A stretch of 64,000 nucleotides of DNA from Stachybotrys elegans (GCA_020746835.1 JAGPNK010000029.1:181626-245625), one strand, 5' to 3'; shown: positions 29,701 through 40,889, counted from the stretch's first letter. A program made the numbers and translations. Notes: generated from the letters alone by a model not told the origin.

Positions 29701-30047
29701 TGCAGCTCTTTATTTCTTCCAGCCAGGCAGCTGCGGTCGCGAGCAGCATCACGGGAACAGCTGAACAGCATTCCAGGTGTTTGAGGGTACAGGCATGCGT
29801 TGTCTTAGGCCTGGCATTTTAGTTAGCATATACTTCAGACTCGCCCTATTAACTAGGGGCTCTGTGGTATTTGTAAACCTTCGCTAAGATTACCGAATAT
29901 CCACTGCATTCCACAATTTCCATATGTGGCCCGGCTCCCATGGAGTGGTAGTAAATCCACAAGAGGGCCTGATGGAATGGAGTGTATTTGATATGGATCC
30001 ATAAGTGAATCCATATGTGGATTTTCGTGGAGTGGCTTTGAACCCTG
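26781..30047 (-). mobile_element. complete hAT element, 3.3 kb
   Basis: Terminal repeats begin CAGGGTTCAAAGCCACTACA on the left and CAGGGTTCAAAGCCACTCCA (inverted) on the right. Subterminal DNA on both sides is rich in ATCCATATG/CATATGGAT words. The transposase gene inside is open. The 8-bp flanks, CAGGCCAT and CTTGTTGG, differ, so no target duplication is seen. A GCCAGGCCAT tandem adjoins the left end. Confidence 0.85.
26974..29489 (-). CDS. hAT transposase, three exons, apparently intact
   Basis: Exons 29489-28347, 28264-27826 and 27761-26974 join in phase across introns 28265-28346 and 27762-27825 to give 789 residues with no stop. A BED-type finger (CCLCIKRK...HLFKDH) occupies about 75-107. 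The RNase-H-like core shows QIHIQFDGWRSGNRHALYGV, YFTLDNASNNKTTMEELG and RCIGHVINRVVKHMLFG, followed by WLSQLAMVDRAL. The C-terminal dimerisation part is PYEYWHTRRLRYPKLSRMAL and PMSAECDRLFSVAGQMV. Such enzymes cut and paste elements with 8-bp duplications. With its terminal repeats 3.3 kb apart, the element could be autonomous. Of the hAT genes in the window this is the only one with no lesion. Confidence 0.92.
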
Positions 30048-30189
30048 CTTGTTGGTGTGCGCAATCATTCTTAGAGCCTATCAGCTTACTCTGAATGATA
30101 TTAAAATCAGGTACATTCTTCTGTGATTTCGCTTTATCTAGGGGTCACTAAATAGTGAGCTAGATCCGATGGGATTGGGAGGATTGGGC

Positions 30190-30440
30190 GGAGGCTCGTA
30201 TGATGGTCAGCAAGCTGTGGTCAGATACGATAGCACTCTGTCCCACAAGCTGAGCTTTGGATTCTAGGGTTTTCATAGCAGCAGAGACAATCCAAGTAGT
30301 CATAATCCGCTTCTCTCGCAGAGTCCACTCAGTTTTCCCTTCATCCTCACGTTTCTGGGTGTATAGGTCAGCTTCATCGCGTAACTAGCGTTTGAATGGG
30401 CCGTTAATAGCTATATCCAGTGGTTAAAGCGAACTTATGA
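30190..30440 (-). pseudogene. DDE-superfamily transposase C-terminal fragment
   Basis: On the minus strand the frame reads DIAINGPFKR, stop, LRDEADLYTQ and later EKRIMTTWIVSAAMKTLES. This resembles the C-terminal part of fungal mariner/pogo-type DDE transposases (their DIAIN-PFK and MTTW blocks). The catalytic part is missing. It is short and broken. Confidence 0.5.
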
Positions 30441-30927
30441 GGCCCAGCGGGATCATCACTATCATTCGCAATATCCGAGCCTAATGCAGAGAGAGACGTC
30501 GCGCTAGAAGAGCCTTGACTTAGACCAAAACCATAGAATCTTTGTGACTTTAGCAGCCTCGGAGTATAGCCCCGGCTGTCTCGCCTGATGGTGGGTGATC
30601 TGCTGCCAGCATTTGGAATCCCGAAGAAACAACCTCCTAACGACATGGCGAACCTCATCAAAGCCCCTGCCCCTGTATCGTTCTGTAAATCAACAAGAAA
30701 GTCAGTAATCATTCAGGTAGAGATTTTCACGCAGGCGCGTCTGCTCCAGGTATAGCCGCCCTTGACTTCCTGCCTGGCCGTAGATGGCATTTAAATATGC
30801 CCTCAGAACGAAGGCAATGAGTTATTTGCATGTGGCTCGGTACTGGTATCTACTGAGCCCAGGTGGATTGATTATTCCCTGGATTATGGCTACTTTCCGA
30901 TGTGCGGCTTAATCGGTCGTTATTAAG

Positions 30928-31070
30928 TACTCCCTTTAGTTGTATAGGCAGGTGCTTGGATTTATGCTGATCAGGCATAATTACCATATGTATCTTGTTA
31001 TATAAGCCTAGTCATTGGCTGATATCCCTGTTAGTGACCAGCTTGCTGCTTTACCACACTCAAGGGGATA
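30928..31070 (-). repeat. piggyBac-type MITE, decayed
   Basis: The right end, TTACCACACTCAAGGGGATA, and the inner GGCTGATATCCCTGTTAGTG align (inverted) with the left 60 bp of the MITE at 50635-50887. A degenerate left end may start at TACTCCCTTTAG (30928). It abuts the LTR fragment beginning at 31069-31071. Confidence 0.55.
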
Positions 31071-31156
31071 CGCTTAACGGTATACCGCCCTAGCCTTCTA
31101 CTAACAACTGACCCGATACAATCGGCCTTAGTCATAGTTAGGAACTGACCGTTACA
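31069..31156 (+). repeat. LTR 3' fragment
   Basis: CGCTTAACGGTATACCGCCC through GACCGTTACA matches the last 90 bp of the LTR at 18107-18475 with scattered differences. The MITE to its left interrupts it. Confidence 0.65.
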
Positions 31157-31212
31157 CATGAGGCGAAGCTATGTATCAGGTGGTCCTAGATGGCAAATGT
31201 TGATATTACCAC

Positions 31213-32339
31213 CTACTCGTTCCACTTCCACCCGTATTCCCTATGGACTTCACGAATGAGATCCACGCCCTTATCCCAGGCTTCCATCTTCTTAGCTTTT
31301 GAAACCGCAATATCGGGCACTATAAGGGTTCAGTTTCAGCAACTCTATCATGCAATGCATACCATATTCGCCGACGCAACTCACCTTCGAGATAGCCATG
31401 GAACTGGTCCTCCACCCACATTGTCTCAATGCTTCTCTTCCTCTCCCCCCTGTCCTCGATCTCCCGCTTCACCCTCTCAACAAACTCGAGCTGCTCCTTT
31501 ACTAGAATGTCCGCCTTGGGAACCACCAGCAACATCTTCTCAGGCAATGTCTCCAGCGCCGCCATGATGGGGTTCATCCTTGGGCTTTCGCCCATGTCGG
31601 CCTTTCTCGGCGCGGCGTAGGAATCGAATAGAGGGCACATGAAGGATAGCGGGTCCCACTCAGGCAAATCCCCGGACTGAGGCTTCTCCCACGGCGTCGG
31701 GCGCATATCCACTGGCGCGTAGAAGGTAACGGATGCCTTGATGGCCGTGTCGGCTGGTGCGTGGCATGCGGGTGCCTGGGTCGCAGCTAGCGCGAGGTTG
31801 CCGCCGGCGGAGTGGCCAGAGACAGTCATGAGGGTTGGGTCGGCGCCGAAGCGGGAGGCGGCATTGGTCTGGAGCCAGGCGATGGCAGCATCAACGTCGT
31901 CGATTGCGGCAGGGAAGGGGTGGACCGGGGCAAGGCGGTAAGAGAGGGAGACGACGACGGCGCCAGTAGTACGGGCGAGGTGGTCGCAAAACGGGGCGGC
32001 AGATTCGGGGTAGCCGCCGACAAATCCGCCGGAATGGCAGTCCACATGGAGAGGCCGTAGGGGCCGACCAGGTCTAGTATTATCCTCTAAGGCCAGGCGG
32101 CGCGGGTGCTTGAAAACTAGGACACGGAGCTCCCGGTCGGAGCCGGCAGGGATGTAGTCAACTGTAAAGGGGCGCCGGAAGAGGTAGGGAAGGGTGATAA
32201 GGGCATTGCCAAGGAGAGAGAGGGGCTGGAAGACAAGGAGACGCCAGCGAAGAGTCCAGGGCAGGTGGCGACCATACCAGAGGGCGTCAAGGGTCGGCCT
32301 CAGAAAGAGGGAGACGATATGGGCCAGGGTCCGCAGCAT
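31213..32339 (-). CDS. alpha/beta-hydrolase-3 (HSL-type) esterase, two exons
   Basis: Minus-strand exons 32339-31385 and 31319-31213 (65-bp intron) give 353 residues. The oxyanion-hole motif is HVDCHSGGFVGG (His102-Gly105, where the family usually has HGGG). The nucleophile elbow is SGHSAGGN with Ser177. The acid is probably the Asp in VVPKADILVKEQ and the base the His in DQFHGYLEVPD, which is completed only across the splice. An N-terminal hydrophobic stretch may anchor it in a membrane. Such enzymes hydrolyse short esters or lactones; the substrate is unknown. The intron is supported by phase and by the restored YLEVPD end. The ATG at 32339 is the first in frame; an upstream GTG is unlikely. 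Confidence 0.88.
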
Positions 32340-32493
32340 CTTGAGGGCGAGATGAGATTGTTGATGTGGGAAATACTTCACGATCTGGGCCGCCGCTCAA
32401 AAGAAAAATGAATGGCGCTACAGTTAGTTGCCTTGTCGCCTCAGAATCCTTGGAATCGACACCCATAGTGTCATGACCCAATATGCGAACACA

Positions 32494-32505
32494 GGTCACG
32501 TGACC
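32494..32505. promoter_or_regulatory. GGTCACGTGACC palindrome
   Basis: This perfect 12-bp palindrome has a CACGTG (E-box/bHLH type) core about 155 bp upstream of the esterase ATG. Binding is inferred only from the motif. Confidence 0.4.
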
Positions 32506-32569
32506 CAGGACCATGGCTCAAGGCGGTAGTGAAACCTAGTATATAAACAAACTTCCACGTCCACAAAGC

Positions 32570-33307
32570 CTGGCAAGACAAATGGGCCAATGAAAGCCGG
32601 GGCAGGGTCTGCTTCCGTTATACGCCGAAACCAACAAAAGAGGTATTACAACTGCACACGAAACTCAACAAGAGACAAAGCGCACTGTTGATCGGGTTGC
32701 GGACCGAGAAGATAGCTACCAAGCACTTCCTCTTCAAGCAAATGGTACCAGGCGTCACCGACGACAAGTGCCCCTGCGGACAAGGACGACAAACGGTATT
32801 GCATATCCTCCTGCGATGCCGGAAGCATCGACAACTCCGGAACCAGGAACTTGGCGACATCCTAGGACTAAGCGACCTTCGAAGGGTGTTGGGAGAGCGC
32901 AAAGCAGCCGCGAAAGCCGTCAGATTCATGGAACAGACAGGGACCCTTGGGCATCTCGGGGTTGAAACGTAGCCAGACGATGTCGGGCGCTGGGGGGAGA
33001 CTGTAGGTACATGGACCCTATACACGAGGCGGATGTGGCCGCCTTTACTGAGCCTGAAAACTGTTGTACATTAGTAGAGAACCAGATTCTGCACGATGGT
33101 GCCAGCCACGAGTAGAATGAGGTTGAGGAGAAAGCGGGATCACTGGGGACAGCTGGTCAATGTTCGTTGATGTTGGCGAAGTGGGGCGAGCCTCGGATTA
33201 ACACCGGAGCGAGCTTCGGCTGTCCGCCAACCCCGCTAACCGGGCATGGCTGCTTATGTATCTAGCGGCTACAACCGAGTAGGAATATAACCTAACCTAA
33301 CCTAATC
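32570..33307 (+). mobile_element. Tad-type LINE 3' end (5'-truncated)
   Basis: The coding part to 32972 reads RQSALLIGLRTEKIATKHFL, then CPCGQGRQTVLHILLRC and RRVLGERKAAAKAVRFMEQT. This is the Cys/His end that follows the RNase H of Tad-like LINE ORF2. A 330-bp untranslated region ends in TAACCTAACCTAACCTAA (33290-33307), a simple 3' tail. The 5' part is absent, as expected after incomplete target-primed reverse transcription. Confidence 0.75.
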
Positions 33308-33329
33308 CGCAATCCGCCAATAATCCCCT

Positions 33330-35884
33330 ATGGCAGCACAACAGCAGTCGCTAGAAACGCTCTTGGGGATTAGCAGTCAGCGTAGATCGCTGAAACAGCA
33401 GCTTGACGCTGCATCCATCAAGGCTGAATCTGGGAGAACGACTCTTGCTGACCTCCCAACGGTCCAGATCGGCTGCAAGAGGTATGTACCAGAGGAGTAC
33501 ATAGCCAACAAGAATCGCAAAGGCCGGCGGAGCTGGATTCAAGCCCATGGATTCTTCCTCACGGAAGTCAGCCCTGATTTGCGGACGTTGCAGACCTACT
33601 GGGTTTGCTCGAAATGCGACGAACGCGGGAAGAGCTCGTTTTTCGTCGCGACAAACACCACGTCACCAATTGAGCATCTCCGAAGGCATGTGGCATCCGT
33701 ACGAGCCCGACATTTCTTATTTTTCAGCGCCTGACTGTATAGGTCCCATATGATTACCGAGGCGGACGGCAATGCGGACGAAGATTCGTCTCGCGCTGAC
33801 ATTCACCCCCCTTCGAAACGGCGCTGCCTAGAGCTTCCTACTGCAAGATCCAATGTTAATAAAGCGAAGGAGCTGACGGTCGGCTGGATCGTCACTGCCA
33901 ATCTTCCTTTTACGGCGCCGTCGAATCCGTACTTGCGACGAATGCTCGACTTACACGATGCGTCATTGGCAAAAGAGGTGCCGTGGAACCGGCAGTCGGT
34001 GCGTGATACCATGCGGAAATTATTCGAGGTAAAGAAGGGAGCAATATCGAGTCAATTAGAGAAGGCAGTCACAAGGATTAGCTTTAGCTTTGACATGTGG
34101 ACTTCTCCAAACCGGTACGCTTTCCTTGGCCTCCACGCTCACTATCTCGACGCCTCCTATCAAGTGCAATCGCGACTTCTTGCCCTGCGCCGTGTGTGGG
34201 GATCTCATTCCGGAGATAACCAAGCTACGACAATATATGACATTTTCGGCGAGTATGGGATACGAGATCGGATTGGCGCGGGTGTCAGCGACAATGTCAC
34301 GTCTAATGACACATGCTTGGCGAGCCTCTATCGTCAACTTTCTCCTGCGATGGCCGAGGAGGATATTCGAAACCATCGAACACGGTGCTTTGGGCATATT
34401 GTCAACCTTGCAGCTCGAGCGTTCCTCTGGGGGGAAGATCCTGACTCGTTTGAGCGAGAAGCCTTCACCGAGGCGGCTTTCCAAGTTGAGGAGCGTGAGC
34501 TTCGACTTTGGCGGAAACGGGGAGCAGTGGGCAAGCTGCATAATATCGTCCGGTTCGTCAGGGCTTCTCCGCAACGGCGAGAGTTGATGAAATCTCTGGC
34601 ATGCAACCAGCGTGACGAAGACGGCTATCAACTCTTTGAGGAGGAGCGAGCTGCTATCGACCTCGAGCTGATGCAAAACAACGAAACCAGATGGAATTCG
34701 ACTTTTCTGATGATCCAGCGTGCTATTCGCAAACGAGAGCACATTGACCATTTCATCACATATCTCGAAACGAAGGCAGCAGAGCCCCGACAACGTGTGC
34801 CTGTCCAAGATCAGCTTTCACCACAGGACTGGCTTCTGTTGGCGGAGATACAGAGCCTACTTAAACCACTCTACGAGATCACCATGAGGTGCCAGGGTTG
34901 GGCCAAAGAAGGCCGTTACGGCGCGTTGTGGGAAGTGATGATCGGAATGGAATATTTGCTCAACTTCTTCGAGGAGCAAAAGCTGATATTCTCGCCACCT
35001 GGTGATACTGCTGATGAGCTACGGAATGCCAGAGCCTCGGCAACCACGAGTACGACTTTCTAGTTCATATTCGGTCGTCTTATGCCTATTTTGCTAATAG
35101 TATCTTAGGATGTAGTACTCCGCGAGTTGACCAGGGTCGCGGATGCGAGAAACACTTGCCACAGCACATTCGAGACGAATATACTGGTGCATTCTTGCAA
35201 ACTGAGAATTTTGATGATGACCACCGACGATGCATACAAATCTCTATCAATAACTGTTGGTCAAAGCTTGACGAGTATTACAGTCTACTTGGTCAATCGC
35301 CACTATACCCGGCTGCTGTTATTCTTCACCCGCGCTGGAACGTGTCTTGGCTTGAGGCGAACTGGACTAGCCACGAGCAACTAGTGTGGCTACGGGACGC
35401 CAAGAACAGTGTCCGGGAATTCTTTGAACAACAGTATCCACGTAAGGAGCAGTCCGAGACAGCGAGAACCGTGATAGGGAAAGCAATGCGGCAAGACGAG
35501 GCTAGTCAATTCGACCAGTGGATGCAGAACTACGACCGGTACGTGATGGAGGAAGAAGATGAGCTTGGAGTTTATATGAGGCAAGGGCCAGTCCGGCGAG
35601 AGAACTTGAACCCCATTCTGTGATGGAAGGATCACCAAGAAGAATATCCACGTCTGAGCAAGTTTGCCCTCGACATCCTGGCAATTCCTGCTATGTCTGT
35701 CGATCCTGAGCGGACATTTAGTGTCACGAAGTTGACAGTAAGCTCGCAAAGGCACAGCTTAAGCCCCGAGATAATAGAGGAAATACAGTGCTTACGGAAT
35801 TGGCTAGGCCATCAAGCGATCACTGTGGGCGAGGTCGTTAGCTTTGGTGGGGACCTGATGGGTTGGGATGGAGGGGAGGCGTGA
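33330..35884 (+). pseudogene. hAT transposase copy 1, one stop codon
   Basis: Exons 33330-33685, 33743-35049 and 35109-35884 join in phase. The first intron uses a GC donor (AG|GCATGT) where copy 2 at 36 kb has GT. Domains are a BED finger (VCSKCDERGKSSFF...HLRR-SH), the core (FSFDMWTSPNRYAFLGLHAH, GVSDNVTSNDTCLASLYR, RCFGHIVNLAARAFLWG, NNETRWNSTF) and the dimerisation end (EYPRLSKFALDILAIPAMSV, DPERTFSVTKL). The only lesion seen is a TGA at 35621-35623, just before WKDHQEEYPRL. No left terminal repeat fits: a LINE tail ends 22 bp before the ATG. Confidence 0.88.
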
Positions 35885-35914
35885 TAGTACCAATAGCTTT
35901 ATCCCGACCTCAGA

Positions 35915-36150
35915 TATCAAGTATATCAAGTATATCAATTCAATTCAAGTTAATCAAGTTCACGGACGATTTTATTTCAAGTAATCAAGTTACACCCCCG
36001 AACTTGACTTACTTGAATGGAAGTCAGCGCTGCTTGAGTAAGTTCTGGCTCGCTAGAAATCAAGCAAGTCAAGTCGACGGTTCTATCAAGTCAAGTCAAG
36101 CAAATTTGAGGCCCGCATAACTTGATAACTTGATAACTTGACTCCGCTTA
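35915..36150. repeat. cluster of TCAAGT/ACTTGA words
   Basis: Dozens of TCAAGT, ACTTGA and ATCAAGT hexamers in both orientations fill the 3' flank of hAT copy 1. They resemble subterminal binding repeats of hAT elements. A right terminal repeat is not clearly recognisable. Confidence 0.55.
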
Positions 36151-36423
36151 ATTATAGATTTCACCGCTATTCCACCTTTTGGCGTCTATGTAACACGAAG
36201 CCGAAAATTGTCGGCTTCAACGTCCCCATGGTTGTTTTCCAACCATCCGCGAAGATTTGCACGGGCCGGCCTACGGTCCGAGCACGCCAGGGGGTGGTAT
36301 GTGCAGTGTGAAAACTCGTTACAACTTACCAGTCAGCTCCAGCAACATCATCATCCTGTACTGCTAGGGTCAGTGCCGCCTCAGTGGAAGCTATTCGCGC
36401 TCCAACGCCTCACCTAGGTTGTC

Positions 36424-38365
36424 ATGATGGAGCCGGACACTCCCTCACCCTTCGACACGCCTCGAAGTACCCCGCAGCGAACCCCTACGCTGTCCGCCTT
36501 CGCCCTCTTTCGCCGCGAAGCACAGATCCGTAGGACTGTGGCCCAGCAGCTCGACGAACTATCAATTGAAGCCATACCGGTGACGGACGATATCCAGTCG
36601 CTCCCGCGGATCAACGTAAAGGGCCGGTGGTACATACTGGAAGAATGGACCCACAGAAAAGGAGGCAGGCCGCGAACGACTTGGATCAAGGATCACGAGG
36701 TCTTCTTACTCGAATTGAGCCCCGGTGGCGCTACCAAGCCGGCGCAGTGGCTCTGTCGAGCCTGTGACAACGCGGGAAACCCTCAGCTCTTCCAGGTCAC
36801 TGCCTCAACCTCTGCCATATCACATCTCAGAGAGTATGTGCCCTTGTTTTCTGTTGGGGCCTTACTGACGGTCTAAGGAAGCACAGGATCCTCCGGAGCG
36901 ACCCCCCGACCCGCGATGTCTCCGATGATCACGACTCTGTACTCGAACTTCAGGTGGCAGCCTCAAAGCGCCCTCGGCTCGAGCCAGTGACGAAAGCGAA
37001 GGCGCAACGCGCCAAAGAACTAGCCCTCGCCTACATCATCGATACCGACCAGCCCTTCTCAACATTCTCGAATAAATATATAAAGGAGCTGCTCAATCTC
37101 TTCGACCCAGCATTGGCGGGTCAATTAGCTCTTGGGCGGACCTCTTTCCGGGAGGATCTACCAAAGCTCTTTGAGAGGAAGAGAGCAGAGATCAAGGCCG
37201 ACTTGCGCGATGCGCTCTCGACAGTTCACTTGTCCTTCGACCTCTGGACTTCTCCGAATCGGCACGCAATGATTGGTGTATTCGGGCATTACATCGATAA
37301 GAATCAACAGCAGCAGAATCGCCTTCTTGCCCTCCAACGCCAGTCTGGTGCTCACAGCGGTGAGAACATTGCCAAGACGCTCAAGAAGGTCATCGATGAG
37401 TGGGGGCTCCACATGGAGCGCGCTGTCATTGTATCGGATAACGCAGCGAACAACGACACAGCCCTAGAGGCCCTCTTCGAAGAATTGGACCTAGTGATGG
37501 ATGAAGATGAAGTCAGGGCCCGCCGGATACGCTGTTTTGGTCACGTCTTGAACCTCATAGCCAAAGCCTTCCTCTACGGCTTCGATGCTGATGCCTTTGA
37601 TGAAGTTGATATAGTCGATGCCGAAGCTGACTTTCAGCAGTGGCGCAAGAACAGCCCTGTCGCAAAACTCCATAACATCGTCAAGTACATCCGGTCGTCG
37701 CCGCAACGGTCGGGGGTATTGAAAGATGTCGCGACGCAGCTAGAGGCTGAATTCAACTTCGAAGACTCTACAGCCGACTTAGAAGTCATCAGTAACAACG
37801 AGACGAGATGGAATTCAACCTACCTCATGATTGAGAGAGCCATGCGCAAGCAGCATGATATCGTCGGTTTCCTAGCTCAAGAAGCCCATGGGGGAAACAG
37901 CCTCCCTCGTGAATACTGTCTCGAAGCCAACGACTGGAAGCTTCTGAGCGAGATCATGCATATCCTCGAGCCACTCTACGAGTTGACGATGCAGACACAA
38001 GGGAACGGCAAAGGCAGTTCACTCGGCAAGCTTTGGCAGGTTCTGACAGGAATGGAATACCTTCTTGAGCATCTCGAGGACTGGAAGCAGCATTACAATC
38101 TAATCACCATTGAAACTATAGCCAATTCGATGACGCAAGGCCATTCGGAGGATCCTGCTGACGATGCTATCCTGAATCCATCGTTGCCTGCAAACAGGCG
38201 CGGAGGTCGCCCAGTTCGGTCTCGCAAGTTACCTGCTCGACTCGAAGGTTACGAGGTCAATCGCACCAGCAGCCGCCATCAGCAGTCTCAGCAATCGCAG
38301 TTCAACGAAGATGCCCTACGGAACCTACCTGCCTTTGTACAAGACGAATATACCAGCCCGTGCAT
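36424..38365 (+). pseudogene. hAT transposase copy 2, 3'-truncated
   Basis: Exon 1 (36424-36833) and exon 2 (from 36878) flank a 44-bp GT/AG intron at the same place as in copy 1. The BED finger (LCRACDNAGNPQLFQ...HLRE-KHRIL) and core (LSFDLWTSPNRHAMIGVFGH, IVSDNAANNDTALEALFEEL, RCFGHVLNLIAKAFLYG, SNNETRWNSTYLMIERAM) are open. Homology stops at AFVQDEYTS near 38360, before the dimerisation domain; the following codons to 38435 are unrelated. It is a paralogue of copy 1 in the same orientation. Confidence 0.87.
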
Positions 38366-38431
38366 GGCCGAAATGGGGAAAGGGGGGGTTTACTTAGTGA
38401 GTAGTAGAAATGGGCCAACTATATCAATATC

Positions 38432-39059
38432 GTGATATCATACCACAGTCTGGATTCCACGTTGACTCGGCCTTGGCCTGAAAAAACCACCTCGCCAAAA
38501 GGGTCACCAACACAAGATTTTTCACGAAAAGGCGTTGATCAAAGTCAGGAGAAATGTCACGATCAAGATATGGAGAAAGCGCTTAAGCATGCTGTTGAGG
38601 AGATCCATCAGAGGATAAAAAATTTTGAGGACCGGATAGAGAAAAGGATTACTGAAGTTGAAGGATAAGTCAACGATCCACAAAATGGGTAAGTTCGCCC
38701 TGTCAGTATCAATAGCTCAACAACTACTGAATTTCTTGAACTTAAGGCTACAACAACAAGCTGCAAGAGTCCAAGCCGAGATCGAGATGTACATTAGGAA
38801 GCTACGAGCTTGGGCATCTGAAGTAAAAATGATTGTATCTTCTACCGGACAAGATGAATGCACTCAAAGACAACTTAATACAGGTAAAGCTGTCACCATC
38901 CCGACAAATACTGAGGCGCCCACAAAGAGAGAAAGAAGCCAAAACCACAGCCAAAACCACAGCTATGGACATCAGTCAGCGTACCAGAGCGCCTCTTTTC
39001 AATTGACAGAATTCCCGCTCATTTACACCATGTCAGTCATTGCGAGGTCTTCACGTTAA
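38432..39059 (+). other. two short Lys/Glu/Gln-rich ORFs, unassigned
   Basis: Frames 38432-38668 and 38658-39059 overlap. They contain coiled-coil-like stretches (EKALKHAVEEIHQRIKNFED and QQQAARVQAEIEMYIRKLRA). They replace the lost end of hAT copy 2. I do not recognise them, and they may be one gene with a frame change or chance. Confidence 0.3.
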
Positions 39060-39753
39060 CGCGCGCCCGTGAAAGCCTTCTGTTTATCTTGCAACGGCCA
39101 CACAACAGCTCCAATAGGCAATCCAAAATAAAGCTGTATGCAAAGTGGAACTTCAAGATTCGGAGCTATTAGTAGTAGTACCCTGATAGGACAGTTCAAT
39201 ACTATCGGAGAAATGTCACCAGTGAATAGATGTCGTAGGCAAGCGGAACTATCCCCTCGGAGGCCGTCGCAAAGGGTTCCAGTTGCTCGTTTGTGCTAGA
39301 CGGCTTCATAGTCAGATTACGGGGCCAGCTGCAAAATCAGTCGAGACGACCTACTTCATGCTACCCGCTTTCAAGCAACAAAGAACATCTGACCCCGACC
39401 ACAAAGATTCTGCGGCAAACTCATGCAGCTCGATATGAAACGCCATACGAGAGACTGATATCTAAGCACAGTTGTATGAGAATCATATGATTAACATGAA
39501 CTCTGGAAAAACTGATGCTTTCTCATGGACAGGAACTGGTTCTTGGCGTTTATATCGTGACCGAGGAGCCCTCTCAGAAGCAAGCTTTTCCTAACTAGTC
39601 TCCATCTGCTGTTTCTGTTCTGATAAATTCCATCATTGTTAGAACTATCATTACAAGTACTATCAACTCCTGATCCAATAAATCCACCCCGAGTATCATC
39701 CCTTGGCCACATATTAGAAACTCGGTACCCGTTCAAGGCAAGAAAGAAGACAT
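39060..39753. other. no gene seen
   Basis: A minus-strand frame at 39491-39862 overlaps the 3' end of the BTB gene in another frame and looks like chance. Nothing else is visible. Confidence 0.4.
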
Positions 39754-40855
39754 CTACATCACAAGCCAGGGCTTCTTTGTACAAATCATCCTCTCCCTGA
39801 CGAAGCACTGCGCCAGGGTTGTATAATCGCCCAAATCGGACACCCGTGCCAGATTCTTGCAAAAGATATTGTCGATCTCCTCTCGAAACGCAGCATTAAA
39901 GCTAGGTACTGACTCCATTGTTGTCCAGAACGAGTCGTACCTGGTGACGGAATTCAACTTGACCATGATTTGGAAGAGCAGGACCTGCTGCAAGCTCTTG
40001 TGGGAGGGTCTGGAATAGCAGTACCGGGCGGTGTCCATGAGGTCGTCCATGCTCCAGTCCAGAGTGTAGAATGCACGGTGAATGACAGCATCTAACTTCT
40101 GCAGCGACAGGAACTTGAGCTTGACGATGTCGCAGTGGTCCGCGAGTTCGTACATTTGGACGTGAGACATGAAGACATGACGATACGCGCAGAATTTGCC
40201 CGTACCTCTAGCTTCGCTTGGTAACCTGGGGCTGCCTGAAAGATCGACTTGGACCCAAGATTCATCATCACTCGATGAGGCATATTCGTACGAAGGAACA
40301 GCGCCACTGGTGCGAGGGGATATGTCCAAAAGGCGGGAAGCGGTGCGGGCTTTGGTGTTAGGTGGTGAGAAGTATTCAGGCATTTGACCCTTCTCCCACA
40401 TAACGTTTTCGAGATAGGCACGATGCATCCGAGGACAAATGTCGTCCAATGCAAGCCAGGTACAGGGCCGGCAATCGATCGGCCTGATGATAGACACGGC
40501 AGTTTGCCTACCGAAGTCGAGAGGCTCCGGTGAGTTGTAGGTTTCCTGGACTAGAAAGCAGACGAATCGGCAGAATGTTTCTTCATCGAACTGTTTCCAC
40601 GCAATGGTACTTTGTTCCTCCTCAGGCTTGGGCCCAGTGAACTTGTCGAAATAGGACGACTGGCCAGCGAGCGCCGAGGTAAGGACAAAGCAGGGTCTCG
40701 AACTGGGACCGACGAGAAACTTGACGTAGTGGCTTGTATTCAGCCTGGAAATTTGTCAATAATTGCATATTGGAGAACATGGCGTGAGAGCACTGTACGT
40801 ACTCATGTTTCTTTGACGAGTCGTTGCGAAACGGTCGGACGGGGAGCCCGCTCAT
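39754..40855 (-). CDS. BTB/POZ-domain protein, two exons
   Basis: Exons 40855-40803 and 40744-39754 (58-bp intron, GTACGT donor) encode 347 residues. After 18 residues comes a BTB-like start, HYVKFLVGPSSRPCFVLTSA, then SYFDKFTG and DEETFCRFVCFLVQETY. The middle is a disordered Ser-rich insert. The second half resumes RHVFMSHVQMYELADHCDIV and KLKFLSLQKLDAVIHRAFY, the helical end typical of fungal BTB proteins. Such proteins often act as adaptors of cullin ubiquitin ligases or in transcription; the partner is unknown. The insert between the two BTB halves is longer than usual. No stop or frameshift is seen. Confidence 0.75.
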
Positions 40856-40889
40856 GATTGCTGCACTGGGAATCGAACAAAAGAGGGGT

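Noticed and set aside
33290..33307. Telomere-like CCTAA repeats
   Set aside because: Three short units directly after a LINE coding end fit a retrotransposon 3' tail. Filamentous fungi usually use TTAGGG, and the site is internal.
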